Source: Xylophilus sp. GW821-FHT01B05 (GTDB lineage Bacteria > Pseudomonadota > Gammaproteobacteria > Burkholderiales > Burkholderiaceae_C). From it: DNA of 64,000 nt. Both the position numbers and the translations under genes were made by a program. The DNA lies in NCBI GenBank assembly GCA_038961845.1, contig CP152408.1, forward strand, positions 5,022,001-5,086,000, in the 5' to 3' direction. Of this stretch, positions 36,311 through 45,569 are shown in pieces. Position 1 is the first letter of the stretch, and every line of letters begins with the position of its first letter. The notes under the pieces are model-generated. The model worked only from the letters and a program-made list of their open reading frames with translations. It was not told the origin of the DNA and searched no databases.

Positions 36311-38509
36311 TCAGGTGGTCAGCAGCGGCATGTGGTCCAGCAGCTTGTCCAGCGTTACGGGGTAGTCGCGCACGCGCACGCCGGTGGCGTTGTGGATGGC
36401 GTTGGCCACTGCCGCGCCAACGCCGCACAGGCCCAGCTCGCCGACGCCCTTGGCTTTCATGGGCGAGGACATGGCGTCGGTCTCGTCCAGGAAGATCACC
36501 TCCTGGTGCGGGATGTCGGCATGCACCGGCACCTCGTAGCCAGCCAGGTCGTGGTTGACGAAGAAGCCCAGGCGCTTGTCCACCGCCAGCTCTTCCATGA
36601 GCGCACCGCCCACGCCCATGGTCATGGCGCCTATCACCTGGCTGCGTGCCGTCTTGGGGTTGAGGATGCGGCCCGCCGCGCACACGGCGAGCATGCGCCG
36701 CACGCGCACCTCGGCGGTGAACGCATCCACCGCGACTTCGACGAAATGCGCACCAAAGGTGGATTGCTGGTACTGCTTGGCCAGGTCGCCGAAGTCCATG
36801 GTGTCCTCGGCCACGATGCCGCTGTCGCCGGCCACGGCTGCCAGCGACAGGCTGGGCCCACCGGCATGCACCATGCCGCCCGCGAACACCGCGCCACTCA
36901 CGTCCAGCCCGGCACGCTGCGCCACGGCCTCGCGCAGCTTGACGCAGGCGGCATAGACGCCTGCGGTGGAGCAGTTGGCGCCCCATTGCCCGCCAGAGCC
37001 CGCAGACACCGGGAAGGTCGAGTCGCCAAGCCGCACCACCACCCGCTCGATCGGCAGGCCCATCATCTCCGCAGCCGTCTGCGCAATGATGGTGTAGCTG
37101 CCGGTGCCGATGTCGGTCATGTCGGTTTCCACCGTGACCACGCCGCGCCCATCCAACCGCACGCGGGCAGCTGACTTCATGAGCTGGTTGTTGCGAAAGG
37201 CCGCCGCTACGCCGGAGCCTATCCACCAGCGGCCCTCACGCCGCTGCGCCGGCTTGGCGCTGCGCTGTGCCCAGCCAAAGCTCTGCGCGCCGGTGCGCAG
37301 GCACTCGATCAGGCGGCGCTCGGAGAAGCGGCGGCTCGTGTTGGCGGGGTCGACCTGGGTGTCGTTCAGCACGCGGAAATCCACCGGGTCCATGCCGAGC
37401 TTCTCGGCCATTTCGTCCATGGCGATCTCCAGCGCCATCAGGCCCGGCGCTTCGCCGGGGGCGCGCATGGCGTTGCCTTCGGGCAAGTCCAGCAGCGCCA
37501 GGCGGGTGCCGGTCAAGCGGTTCTCGCCCGCATAGAGAAGCTGCGTCTGCTGCACCGCGTTCTCGGGCTTGCCGCTGACCAGGTTGCCGGACCAGCTCTC
37601 GTGGCCGATGGCAGTGAGCCGGCCCTGCGGCGTGGCGCCAAGTCGGATGCGCTGAATGGTTGCCGGCCGGTGCGTGCCGTTATTGGCCATGAGCGGCCGT
37701 TGCATGGCCACCTTCACAGCGCGCCGCGCGATACGCGCGCCGATGGCGGCCAGCACCGTGTCCGCCCGCAAGAACAGCTTGCCGCCAAAGCCGCCGCCGA
37801 TGTAGGGCGACATGAGATGGATCTTGTCCCGGGCCATGCCCAGCGTGGTCGCCAGATCGGTCGTGGTCCAGTCGATCATCTGGTTCGATGTCCAGACCGT
37901 GAGCCTGTCGCCGCTCCACTCGGCCGTGGTGGCAAACGGCTCCATCATGGCGTGCGATTGGTCTGGCGTGGTGTAGGTCTGGTCCAGTTGCACCTGCGCC
38001 TTGGCGAATGCGCCGGCAAAGTCTCCGACCGTGTTGCTGCGGTCAATGGTGCGCTTGTCTGTCGACGCCTTGGCCTCTTCAAGATCGAAGGCGCCATCGG
38101 CGCGGGCGTAATCCACCCGCAGCAACTGCGCTGCCGCACGCGCTTGCTCGAAGCTTTCTGCAATGACCAGGGCAATGGCCTGGTGGTAGTGGTCGACCGT
38201 CGGGCCGCCCAGCAGCTTGGCGGTGTTGAAGGCGCCCTTGCCGAGCTTGCCGGCGTTCTCTGCGGTGACGATGGCGATCACGCCCGGCGCGGCCCGGGCC
38301 TGGCTTTGGTCGATGGCGGTGATGCGGCCCTTGGCGATGGCCGAGCCAACGATGTAGCCGTAGGCCGCGTTCGGTGCCACGTCATGGCGCTCGTAGGCAT
38401 AGGGCGCCCTGCCGCTGGTCTTGAGCGGGCCGTCGACGCGGTCCAGAGGCTGGCCGACCACCTTCAGTTGGTCGATCGGGTTGGTGGTGGCGGGGGTATC
38501 GAATTTCAT
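36311..38509 (-). CDS. paoC: Aldehyde oxidoreductase molybdenum-binding subunit, PaoC-like
   Basis: Large catalytic subunit (732 aa) of a xanthine-oxidase-family enzyme that hydroxylates aldehydes to acids at a molybdenum-cytosine-dinucleotide centre. The N-terminal hammerhead domain (GQPLDRVDGPLKTSGRAPYA) is followed by cofactor-binding blocks GGGFGGKLFLRAD and GSGGQWGANCSTAG. The catalytic glutamate is E691 in GVGELGLCG, at the position of E692 in E. coli PaoC. Expected partners are PaoA and PaoB just upstream (gap 3 bp). No own signal peptide is present, consistent with co-export on the Tat signal of PaoA. Aromatic aldehydes are the usual substrates. Confidence 0.93.
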   Translation of the reverse strand: MKFDTPATTNPIDQLKVVGQPLDRVDGPLKTSGRAPYAYERHDVAPNAAYGYIVGSAIAKGRITAIDQSQARAAPGVIAIVTAENAGKLGKGAFNTAKLLGGPTVDHYHQAIALVIAESFEQARAAAQLLRVDYARADGAFDLEEAKASTDKRTIDRSNTVGDFAGAFAKAQVQLDQTYTTPDQSHAMMEPFATTAEWSGDRLTVWTSNQMIDWTTTDLATTLGMARDKIHLMSPYIGGGFGGKLFLRADTVLAAIGARIARRAVKVAMQRPLMANNGTHRPATIQRIRLGATPQGRLTAIGHESWSGNLVSGKPENAVQQTQLLYAGENRLTGTRLALLDLPEGNAMRAPGEAPGLMALEIAMDEMAEKLGMDPVDFRVLNDTQVDPANTSRRFSERRLIECLRTGAQSFGWAQRSAKPAQRREGRWWIGSGVAAAFRNNQLMKSAARVRLDGRGVVTVETDMTDIGTGSYTIIAQTAAEMMGLPIERVVVRLGDSTFPVSAGSGGQWGANCSTAGVYAACVKLREAVAQRAGLDVSGAVFAGGMVHAGGPSLSLAAVAGDSGIVAEDTMDFGDLAKQYQQSTFGAHFVEVAVDAFTAEVRVRRMLAVCAAGRILNPKTARSQVIGAMTMGVGGALMEELAVDKRLGFFVNHDLAGYEVPVHADIPHQEVIFLDETDAMSSPMKAKGVGELGLCGVGAAVANAIHNATGVRVRDYPVTLDKLLDHMPLLTT

Positions 38510-38512
38510 CGC

Positions 38513-39463
38513 TCAGCTCCTCGCGTCGGTCAGCACCGCGTCGAGCGTGCGCTCGACCAGCGTCAGCTTGAAGGCGTTCTGCTCGGTCGGTTTGGCCCCG
38601 GCCAGCAGCGCGGCGGTGGTGGCCTTGGCGCCGCGCGGCAGCTCGCGCTCTGCCGCTTCGACGCGCCAGGGCTTGTGCGCGACACCGCCCAGCGCCACGC
38701 GGCCTGTGCCGTCTGGCTGCACGATGGCCGCGACCGACACCAGCGCAAACGCATAGGACGCGCGGTCGCGCACCTTCTGGTAGACATGCCGCCCGCCCAC
38801 CGGGCTGGGCAGCCGCACCGAGGTGATCAGCTCGCCCGGCTGCAGCAGCGTCTCGACCTGCGGCGTGGCGCCGGGCAGCGTGTGGAAGTCGGCAATCGCG
38901 ATGGTGCGGCGCGAGCCGTCGGCGCGCATGGTCTCGACATTGGCATCGAGCACGCGCATGGCAACCGCCATGTCGCTGGGGTGCGTGGCAATGCAGGCAT
39001 CGCTCGCGCCCAGCACCGCATGCTGGCGGCTGAAGCCAGAGGCGGCCGAGCAACCGCTGCCGGGCTGGCGCTTGTTGCAGGCCTGGTTGGTGTCGTAGAA
39101 GTAGGGGCAGCGGGTGCGCTGCAACAGGTTGCCTGCGGTGGTCGCCCTGTTGCGCAGTTGCGCCGAGGCGCCCGCCAGCAGCGCGCGCGACAGCACGCCG
39201 TAGTCGCGCCGCACGCGCTCGTGGGTGGCCAGGTCGGTGTTGCGCACCAGTGCGCCAATGCGCAGGCCGCCATCGGGCGTGCTCTCTATCTTGTCAAAGC
39301 CCAGGCCATTGACATCGATCAGGTGCGCCGGCGTCTCGATCTCCAGCTTCATCAGGTCCAGCAGGTTGGTGCCGCCGGCAATGAAGCGCGCACCGGGCGT
39401 ACGCGCAGCAGCCGCCACGGCCTGTGCGGGCGAGGCCGCTTTTTCATAGGTGAAGGCTCTCAT
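38513..39463 (-). CDS. paoB: Aldehyde oxidoreductase FAD/4Fe-4S subunit, PaoB-like
   Basis: FAD-binding subunit of 316 aa. [11 protein letters not shown] (about residues 29-39) is the flavin pyrophosphate loop. A cysteine cluster, [20 protein letters not shown] and a following C, matches the extra 4Fe-4S insertion described for PaoB. It transfers electrons from the PaoA iron-sulfur centres to FAD and then to an external acceptor. It overlaps paoA by ATGA (39460-39463) and is followed by paoC after 3 bp. Confidence 0.92.
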   Translation of the reverse strand: MRAFTYEKAASPAQAVAAAARTPGARFIAGGTNLLDLMKLEIETPAHLIDVNGLGFDKIESTPDGGLRIGALVRNTDLATHERVRRDYGVLSRALLAGASAQLRNRATTAGNLLQRTRCPYFYDTNQACNKRQPGSGCSAASGFSRQHAVLGASDACIATHPSDMAVAMRVLDANVETMRADGSRRTIAIADFHTLPGATPQVETLLQPGELITSVRLPSPVGGRHVYQKVRDRASYAFALVSVAAIVQPDGTGRVALGGVAHKPWRVEAAERELPRGAKATTAALLAGAKPTEQNAFKLTLVERTLDAVLTDARS

Positions 39464-40101
39464 ACCGTCACCCCCGCCACTTCTGAGATGGCCTCGACGA
39501 TATTGCTGTAGGCGCCGCAGCGGCAGATGTTGCCGCTCATGCGCTCACGAAACTCAACGGTGGTGGGCTGCGGTTTCGCCGTCAGGTCGGCACTGACATG
39601 GCTGGGCACGCCCTGGGCGATTTCGCCCAGCATGCCGACAGCCGAGCAGATCTGCCCCGGCGTGCAGTAGCCGCATTGGTAGCCGTCGTGCTTGACGAAG
39701 GCCGCCTGCATCGGGTGCAGCTTGCCGGGCATGCCCAGGCCTTCGATGGTGGTCACCCGGGCGCCTTCGTGCATCACCGCCAGCGTCAAGCAAGAGTTGA
39801 TGCGCCGGCCATCGACCATCACCGTGCAGGCGCCGCACTGGCCGTGGTCGCAGCCCTTCTTGGTGCCGGTCAGATGCAGGTGCTCTCGCAGCATGTCGAG
39901 CAGGCTGGTGCGGGTGTCCAGCGTCAAACGGTGCGTTTGGCCGTTGACGCTCAGCGTCACAGGCGAAGGGGTGGGCCCGCTGGCCGCGCGGGTGGGAGCG
40001 GCAACGGCCGGTGTGGCAGCCAGGGCCGGCACCGATGCAGAGGCGGCACCCGCCTTCAACAGACCGCGCCGGGAGATCGTGAGTTCTTCGGGGGTTTTCA
40101 T
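39460..40101 (-). CDS. paoA: Aldehyde oxidoreductase 2Fe-2S subunit with Tat signal, PaoA-like
   Basis: Iron-sulfur subunit of 213 aa. The twin-arginine motif SRRGLLK at residues 9-15 and the following Ala-rich hydrophobic stretch mark Tat export of the folded PaoABC complex. Two 2Fe-2S sites are visible: [16 protein letters not shown] with a later SCLT, and [12 protein letters not shown] with [13 protein letters not shown]. It is the first gene of an eleven-gene minus-strand run that ends at 26932. The promoter lies in the 176-bp region shared with a divergent LysR gene. Confidence 0.94.
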   Translation of the reverse strand: MKTPEELTISRRGLLKAGAASASVPALAATPAVAAPTRAASGPTPSPVTLSVNGQTHRLTLDTRTSLLDMLREHLHLTGTKKGCDHGQCGACTVMVDGRRINSCLTLAVMHEGARVTTIEGLGMPGKLHPMQAAFVKHDGYQCGYCTPGQICSAVGMLGEIAQGVPSHVSADLTAKPQPTTVEFRERMSGNICRCGAYSNIVEAISEVAGVTV

Positions 40102-40250
40102 GGGCGTTCCGCTCCTTCATCAATTGCGCGCACCGAGGAAGAGCAGCGCCACGCATAGGTGACTGGCTGTGATGACCAGAGGGGCACTGTAGGCCTGTGG
40201 CTTGCAAGTGCATAGACCCTGCTGCCTTGAAGGACTGACAAGTTGCTCTT

Positions 40251-40260
40251 GCCAATTGGC
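40251..40260. promoter_or_regulatory. Palindrome in the paoA/lysR divergent region
   Basis: GCCAATTGGC is a perfect 10-bp palindrome within TTGCCAATTGGCGGCAA, 17 bp before the LysR start codon. A second palindrome, CTTGCAAG, lies at 40201-40208, about 50 bp away. The pair is compatible with LysR regulatory and activation sites controlling both directions. Binding is inferred. Confidence 0.4.
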
Positions 40261-40277
40261 GGCAAAAATGCGGCTCT

Positions 40278-41249
40278 ATGCCCATCAATGAACTGCGCTC
40301 CATCGCCACATTCGCCAAGACCGCCGAGCTTGGCAGCCTGCGCCAGGCCGCCACGGCACAGGGCATCACGCCGCAGGCGGCGAGCCAGGCCTTGGCGCAG
40401 CTGGAGCAGCACCTGGGCGTGCGCCTGTTTCACCGCACCACGCGCAGCCTGTCACTCACCGACGATGGCCGGCAGTTCCTGGAGGCCGCGCAGCCAGCGC
40501 TGCTGGGCCTGCAGCGCGCGCTGCACATGGCGCGCCATGCCAAGGACGAGATCGCCGGGCCGCTGCGCATCATCGGCCCGCGCTCGGCTTTTGTGCCGGT
40601 GCTGTGGTCGGTGCTCGACGAGTTCTGCCGCCTGCACCCCGAGGTGCAGCCCGATGTGCAACTGGACGACCGCATCGGCAACTGGGTAGAGGACCGCGTG
40701 GATGTGGGCTTTCGGGTGGGCCCCGCCCCCGCCGATGGCGTGATTGCGCGCAGGCTGTTTCCCATGCAACTCATCATCTGCGCCGCACCGGAGTACCTTG
40801 CCCGCCACGGCGCGCCCGATAGCCTCCATGCACTCGCGGCACATCGCTGCAGCGCTTTTCGCCATCCAAGCACCGGCAGGGTGCTGCCCTGGTACGTCAA
40901 GGTCGAGGACGGCCGCGTCGAGCACCCCGTGGTCCCGGCCCTGTGCACCAACGATGAGGTGCTGGAGACGGAAGCCGTGCTGGCCGGGCGCGTGATGGGC
41001 CTGCTCACGGGCGTCGTCGCGGTGCCGCACATTCGCGCGGGGCGCCTGGTGCCACTGCTGAGCAGGCACACGGATGATCACTCCAGCATCTTTGTGTATT
41101 ACGGCAGTCGCAACGCGCAGCCCACGCGCGTCAAGGCCTTCATCGACCTGACGGTGCAACGCCTGTTCAACAACGCAGCCTATGTTTTGACCGCCAAGGA
41201 ATTGCAGGCGGCGGAGGCGAAGGGGCGGAAGTCATACCCACGCCAGTAA
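40278..41249 (+). CDS. LysR-family transcriptional regulator
   Basis: A 323-aa LTTR with the N-terminal winged helix (AELGSLRQAATAQGITPQAASQALAQLEQ) and a two-lobed periplasmic-binding-like effector domain. It is of the AaeR/DsdC-like subgroup in which the linker reads LFHRTTRSLSLTDDG. It is divergent from paoA, and its position implies control of the aldehyde oxidoreductase/efflux operon, probably with an aldehyde or aromatic acid as co-inducer. The C-terminal 25 residues extend past the usual end and are basic. The UDG-like gene starts 8 bp downstream and may be co-transcribed. Confidence 0.92.
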   Translation: MPINELRSIATFAKTAELGSLRQAATAQGITPQAASQALAQLEQHLGVRLFHRTTRSLSLTDDGRQFLEAAQPALLGLQRALHMARHAKDEIAGPLRIIGPRSAFVPVLWSVLDEFCRLHPEVQPDVQLDDRIGNWVEDRVDVGFRVGPAPADGVIARRLFPMQLIICAAPEYLARHGAPDSLHALAAHRCSAFRHPSTGRVLPWYVKVEDGRVEHPVVPALCTNDEVLETEAVLAGRVMGLLTGVVAVPHIRAGRLVPLLSRHTDDHSSIFVYYGSRNAQPTRVKAFIDLTVQRLFNNAAYVLTAKELQAAEAKGRKSYPRQ

Positions 41250-41257
41250 GACACGCC

Positions 41258-41959
41258 ATGCCCGCACCCGCCCCGCCACAGCCCCTCACGCCCAGCCAGC
41301 TTGCGGCCTTTCGCGCCGAAGCCGAGCACACCAGGGGCATAGACCTGCCCGTCTACGCCGCCCACGGCCGCGACTGGCGCGATCCCCTCTTTGGCCTCGG
41401 CCCGGCCAATGCGCCACTCTGCATCTTCGGCCGCGACCCGGGCGGCACGGAGGTGGCCCACGGCCTGCCCTTCATCGGCCGTGGCGGGCAACTGGTGCGC
41501 GCGGCATTGCACCGGCAATTGCATGACCCCCAGGCCGGCGCGCCCACTTTCGACGAATCGATTGCGGCCGGTGCTCAGGTGTTCTGGCTCAACACCGTGC
41601 CCTACAAACCCGTGGGCAACAAGGCATGGTCCATGGCGGTGAAGCGCCGCTTCCAGCCCCTGGTGGCCGAGCTGCTGATGGGCCGGTGGCACGGCAGCAC
41701 CGTGCTGGTGCTGGGGCGCGAGGCCTTCTTCTGGTTCGGCATCGGGCAAGACGCCGCAGTGCAGGCCGCACTCGACGCATTCTGGGCGCGAGACGACCGC
41801 TATACGGCCACGCTGTCGATTAACTACCGGCACGCTGGGCAGTCACGCGCCCTGACGCTGGCGCCGTTGCCGCACCCCTCGCCGGCCAATGCGGTGTGGT
41901 TTGGGCGGTTTGCTGGGTTGATGGATGCGCGGTTGGGGCCACTGCGCTTGTCCCCGTGA
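41258..41959 (+). CDS. Uracil-DNA glycosylase superfamily protein
   Basis: A 233-aa protein of the UDG-like fold. Motif 1 reads FGRDPGGTEVAHGLPFIGRGG (catalytic-loop region; the normal GEAPGxxE is changed to GRDPGGTE), and motif 3 is LPHPSPANAVWF with the His of the HPS loop. NTVPYKPVGNK sits where other families have NxxxW/R. No 4Fe-4S cysteines are present, so it is not a type 4/5 enzyme. Base-excision activity is plausible but unproven. A decayed copy of its C-terminal part lies at 45570-45645. Confidence 0.82.
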   Translation: MPAPAPPQPLTPSQLAAFRAEAEHTRGIDLPVYAAHGRDWRDPLFGLGPANAPLCIFGRDPGGTEVAHGLPFIGRGGQLVRAALHRQLHDPQAGAPTFDESIAAGAQVFWLNTVPYKPVGNKAWSMAVKRRFQPLVAELLMGRWHGSTVLVLGREAFFWFGIGQDAAVQAALDAFWARDDRYTATLSINYRHAGQSRALTLAPLPHPSPANAVWFGRFAGLMDARLGPLRLSP

Positions 41960-42104
41960 TCCATGCCCCATAGCTGAGCCCATGCGTTGACGCGCCTCGG
42001 TTGATTGGCATTGCGGTGGCAGCTTGCCACTGACGCCACGTCCCTTCGCCGCGCGCTCGAACGCGCGGGGACGCCTCAGCAAGCGGCCCACTATCATCCA
42101 AACG

Positions 42105-42875
42105 ATGACACTGCCCAGTCCACCTCTGGCCGCCAAGCTTCTGGAAAAGCACTGCGTCGCCCTCGCACAAGCCCTGGCATGGATACCGAGCATTGTCGAG
42201 CCTGCCGCCATCGTTGCCACGGGCAGCATCATTCGCGGAAACCCCGGGCCATCCAGCGACCTCGATCTGGTCGTCCTGCACGACCAGCCGTGGCGCAGGC
42301 GGGTGCAGCGCTGGTTCAACGACACGCCGGTCGAGATTTTCTTCAACTCGGAGCAGTGGCTGAAGCATTCCATCCAAACCGAGGCCGCCACGGGGCGCCC
42401 GGTCATGGCCCACATGTTGGCAACGGGCACGCTGTTGCAGGACGACGCCGGCCGCATGGAAGCCTTACAAGACCTTTCCCGGAACCTGCTGGAACGCGGG
42501 CCGAACCTTACTCACGAAGCACTGCAGAGACACCGTTACGCGGCCGCCACCCAGGTCGAGGATGCCCTGGACTTCGGCGATATCGACAATCCCGATGCCC
42601 GCCGCCTGCGCGCCGTGGCGGTGGAAGGGCTCTTGCAGTACGAGTATCTGCGCCGCAACACGCACCTGCCCCGTCCCAAGGAGCGGCTCGCCTTGCTGTC
42701 GCAGTCCGCGCCCGATCTTGCTGGCCTGCTTGCAAGCGCCCTGTATGCAGCCACCGCTGAGCCCGCAGCGGCCGCGCTGCAAAAAGCCGCTGAGCAGGTT
42801 CTGGGCACCGCCGGCTTCTTTGAATGGGACTCGGGCCCGGACCACTCGGAACCGGATGGCCGGCACGCCTCATAA
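42105..42875 (+). CDS. Nucleotidyltransferase-domain protein
   Basis: A 256-aa protein with an N-terminal pol-beta-type nucleotidyltransferase domain: GSIIRGNPGPSSDLDLVVLH gives the GS...DxD metal site (about residues 40-56), and a third acidic residue follows in PVEIFF. The C-terminal 150 residues are helical and resemble the substrate-binding helices of aminoglycoside or MNT-type enzymes. The ATG at 42105 was chosen over the open frame at 42024 since the family begins close to it. It has no HEPN partner, so a toxin-antitoxin role is unlikely. The target of nucleotidyl transfer is unknown. Confidence 0.8.
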   Translation: MTLPSPPLAAKLLEKHCVALAQALAWIPSIVEPAAIVATGSIIRGNPGPSSDLDLVVLHDQPWRRRVQRWFNDTPVEIFFNSEQWLKHSIQTEAATGRPVMAHMLATGTLLQDDAGRMEALQDLSRNLLERGPNLTHEALQRHRYAAATQVEDALDFGDIDNPDARRLRAVAVEGLLQYEYLRRNTHLPRPKERLALLSQSAPDLAGLLASALYAATAEPAAAALQKAAEQVLGTAGFFEWDSGPDHSEPDGRHAS

Positions 42876-42954
42876 ACAAGCTCGTTTTTTGTCTTTGCGT
42901 CGAGGGCGCACGCCTCCAATACTGCGACTCCTTCCACCTCGACGCCGGACCACC

Positions 42955-43935
42955 ATGCAACGCCGCACCCTGCTCACCGCCAGCGCCGCCGCCCTCGCCG
43001 CGGCACCCTTCGCCCGGGCGGCCGAGCCGCTGAAGGAACTGCGGCTCGACTACGCCTACTACTCGCCCACCAGCCTGGTGCTGCGGCGCTTCGGCTGGCT
43101 GGAGGAAGCCTTCGCCCAGGACAAGGTGCCGGTGAAATGGGTGCTGAGCGCGGGCAGCAACCGCGCCCTCGAATACCTCAACGCGGGCAGCATAGACATC
43201 GGCTCGTCGGCCGGCCTGGCTGCCTTGCTGGCCAAGGCCAACGGCAATCCGATCCGCGCGCCCTACATCTTCTCGCGCCCCGAGTGGACCGCGCTGGTGG
43301 TGCGCAAGGATTCACCGATCCAGTCGCTCAAGGACATCAAGGGCAAGAAGATCGCGGCAACCAAGGGGACCGACCCCTTCCTGTTTCTGCTGCGCGCATT
43401 GCCGGTGGCGGGCCTGAAGCGCTCTGACGTAGAGATCGTCTCGCTGCAGCATGCCGATGGCCGGGCCGCGCTGGAGCAGGGCCGCGTCGACGCCTGGGCC
43501 GGGCTCGACCCGCTGATGGCGGCCAGCGAGCTCGACGCCGGATCACGCCTCATCTACCGCAACGTGGCCTTCAATACCTACGGCTTCCTCAACGTGCGCG
43601 AAGACTTCCAGACGGCACACCCGGATGCGCTGCGTCGCGTCATCAACGCCTATGAACGCGCCCGCAAATGGACCCAGGCCAACACCACCGAGGCCGCAAA
43701 GATCCTGGCTGAAGAGGCCAAGGTCAGCCTGCAGGTCGCGCTGTTGCAGCTCAAGCTGCGCACCGATCTGAGCAACCCGCAGCCTTCGCAAGAACACATC
43801 GCAGCGCTGCAAGCCGCCGCGCCCATCCTGCTGAGCGAAGGCCTGGTCAAGCCCGGCACCAACCTCGGCAAGACCGTGACCGATCTGGTCGATACGCGCT
43901 TCGCCCGCGACCTGATCGCCGCGGCCAACGCCTGA
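42955..43935 (+). CDS. ABC importer substrate-binding protein, SsuA-like
   Basis: A 326-aa periplasmic binding protein. The signal peptide is about 1-22 (MQRRTLLTASAAALAAAPFA). The mature protein starts with LRLDYAYYSPTSLVLRRFGW and includes the NLDAGxIDIG-type block YLNAGSIDIGSSAGLAALLA used by SsuA/TauA/NitT-type proteins. The ligand is probably an alkane- or aryl-sulfonate, judged from family; nitrate or pyrimidine ligands cannot be excluded. It heads a three-gene importer operon with the permease 22 bp downstream. The open frame extends upstream to 42562, but that part is in the shadow of the nucleotidyltransferase gene. Confidence 0.9.
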   Translation: MQRRTLLTASAAALAAAPFARAAEPLKELRLDYAYYSPTSLVLRRFGWLEEAFAQDKVPVKWVLSAGSNRALEYLNAGSIDIGSSAGLAALLAKANGNPIRAPYIFSRPEWTALVVRKDSPIQSLKDIKGKKIAATKGTDPFLFLLRALPVAGLKRSDVEIVSLQHADGRAALEQGRVDAWAGLDPLMAASELDAGSRLIYRNVAFNTYGFLNVREDFQTAHPDALRRVINAYERARKWTQANTTEAAKILAEEAKVSLQVALLQLKLRTDLSNPQPSQEHIAALQAAAPILLSEGLVKPGTNLGKTVTDLVDTRFARDLIAAANA

Positions 43936-43957
43936 GGCGCGGCAAGCGCTGCGACGC

Positions 43958-44827
43958 ATGGCCGCTGATCCTCGACAACTGCCCGGCTTGAGCCGGGCCA
44001 GCCCCCTTTCCACAACGCCGACCGCGCCTGCAACACGCCCAAAGCCAAGGTCGCGATGGGCCACGGCAGGCCTGGGCTTGCTGCTGCCCGTAGTCCTGCT
44101 CGTGGTGTGGGAGCTGGCCGTGCGGTTTGGCTGGATCAGCTCGCGCCTGCTGCCCGCGCCCAGCGAGATCGGCCAGACCATCCTGGCCTTTGGCCCGCAA
44201 GGCCTGGCCACGCATGTGCTGGCCAGCACGGCCAGGGTGCTGGCGGGCTTTGCCATTGGTACCGCGCTGGCGCTGACTATTGGCGCGCTGGTAGGCCTTT
44301 CGCGTCTCGGCGAAGCCCTGCTTGACCCCAGCTTTCAGGCCCTGCGCGCCATACCGTCGCTGGCCTGGGTACCGCTGCTGCTGCTGTGGCTGGGCATTGA
44401 CGAGGCGCCCAAGCTCACGCTGATCGCCATCGGCGCCTTCTTTCCGGTCTACATGGGCGTGGCGTCTGGTTTTCGCGATGTAGACCGCAAGCTGGTCGAG
44501 GTCGCGCGCATGTACCGCCTGCGCGGCCCGGCCCTGGTGTGGCGGGTGCTGCTGCCGGCCGCCCTGCCCTCGGTGCTGACGGGGCTGCGCAATGGCCTCA
44601 GCCTGGCCTGGATGTTCATGGTGGCCGCCGAGCTGATTGCCGCCACCAACGGCCTGGGCTATCTGCTCACCGATGGCCGCGAGACCGGCCGCGCCGACAT
44701 CGTCCTGGGCGCGATCGTGCTGCTGGCGCTGCTGGGCAAACTCACCGACACCGGCATGCAGCGACTGGAGCGGTATCTGCTGTCGTGGCGCGATACCTTC
44801 GACAGCGCCGCCAGAGGTGCCCGGTGA
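43958..44827 (+). CDS. ABC importer permease, SsuC-like
   Basis: A 289-aa inner-membrane permease with six helices after a Pro/Thr-rich cytoplasmic tail (residues 1-35). The EAA loop that docks the ATPase is VEVARMYRLRGPALVWRVLLPAALPSVLTG. The helix motif RAIPSLAWVPLLLLWLGIDEAPK is characteristic of the SsuC/TauC/NrtB group. Its stop overlaps the GTG start of the ATPase gene (44824-44827). Confidence 0.93.
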   Translation: MAADPRQLPGLSRASPLSTTPTAPATRPKPRSRWATAGLGLLLPVVLLVVWELAVRFGWISSRLLPAPSEIGQTILAFGPQGLATHVLASTARVLAGFAIGTALALTIGALVGLSRLGEALLDPSFQALRAIPSLAWVPLLLLWLGIDEAPKLTLIAIGAFFPVYMGVASGFRDVDRKLVEVARMYRLRGPALVWRVLLPAALPSVLTGLRNGLSLAWMFMVAAELIAATNGLGYLLTDGRETGRADIVLGAIVLLALLGKLTDTGMQRLERYLLSWRDTFDSAARGAR

Positions 44828-45564
44828 GCCGCGCCCCGCTGCTGCAAGTCGATGTGCGCCGCAAGGCCTTCGAAGGCCTGCCGGTGCTGCAGGACCTGCG
44901 CCTGGAGCTGGCCGAGGGAGAAATCGTCGGCCTGGTCGGCGCCAGCGGCTGCGGCAAGAGCACGCTGCTGCGCATTGCCGCCGGGCTGGATACCGACTAC
45001 CAGGGCGCGGTGCGCCTGGATGGCGTGGAGCAGCGCGACATCCACCGCGACATTGGCTTCATCTTCCAGGAGCCGCGCCTGTTCCCCTGGTTGACGGTGG
45101 CCGAGAACGTGGGCTTCGACCTGGGACGCGCCGGCCGCCGCCACCCGCAGGTCAAGGAGCTGCTGGCCGAGGTAGGCCTGGCCGACTTCGGCGAACGCCT
45201 GCCCAAGCAGCTCTCCGGCGGCCAGGCGCAGCGCGTGGCGATCGCCCGCAGCCTGTTCGGCCACCCACGCCTGCTGCTGCTCGACGAGCCCTTTTCGGCC
45301 GTCGACGCCTTCACCCGCATCCGCCTGCAAGAGATGCTGGCCGGCATCGCCCAGCGCCATGGCGTGACGCTGCTGCTGGTGACCCACGACGTGGAAGAGG
45401 CAGTGGTTCTGTGCGACCGCGTGCTGGTACTGGAAGCCCGCGCCGGCGCGCCTCTGCGCGAGATCCCGGTGCCGCTGGCACGGCCACGCCTGCGCGAAGC
45501 CGACGATGTGGGCGAGCTGCGCCGCCAGGTGCTGGCGAGCCTGCATGCGGCGCATGCGTTTTGA
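44824..45564 (+). CDS. ABC importer ATP-binding protein, SsuB-like
   Basis: A 246-aa ATPase starting with GTG at 44824, overlapping the permease stop (GTGA). It has Walker A GASGCGKST, Q-loop FQEPRLFPWLTV, signature LSGGQAQRVAIA, Walker B LLLLDEPFSAVD and H-loop LVTHDVEEAV. The QEPRLFPW wording is typical of SsuB/TauB. The longer open frame begins inside the permease gene in another phase and is not used. No desulfonating oxygenase is adjacent. Confidence 0.93.
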   Translation: MSRAPLLQVDVRRKAFEGLPVLQDLRLELAEGEIVGLVGASGCGKSTLLRIAAGLDTDYQGAVRLDGVEQRDIHRDIGFIFQEPRLFPWLTVAENVGFDLGRAGRRHPQVKELLAEVGLADFGERLPKQLSGGQAQRVAIARSLFGHPRLLLLDEPFSAVDAFTRIRLQEMLAGIAQRHGVTLLLVTHDVEEAVVLCDRVLVLEARAGAPLREIPVPLARPRLREADDVGELRRQVLASLHAAHAF

Positions 45565-45569
45565 GCGGG

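Noticed and set aside
42105..42875. MNT/HEPN toxin-antitoxin system
   Set aside because: Only the nucleotidyltransferase is present, it is larger than MNT antitoxins, and no HEPN gene is adjacent.
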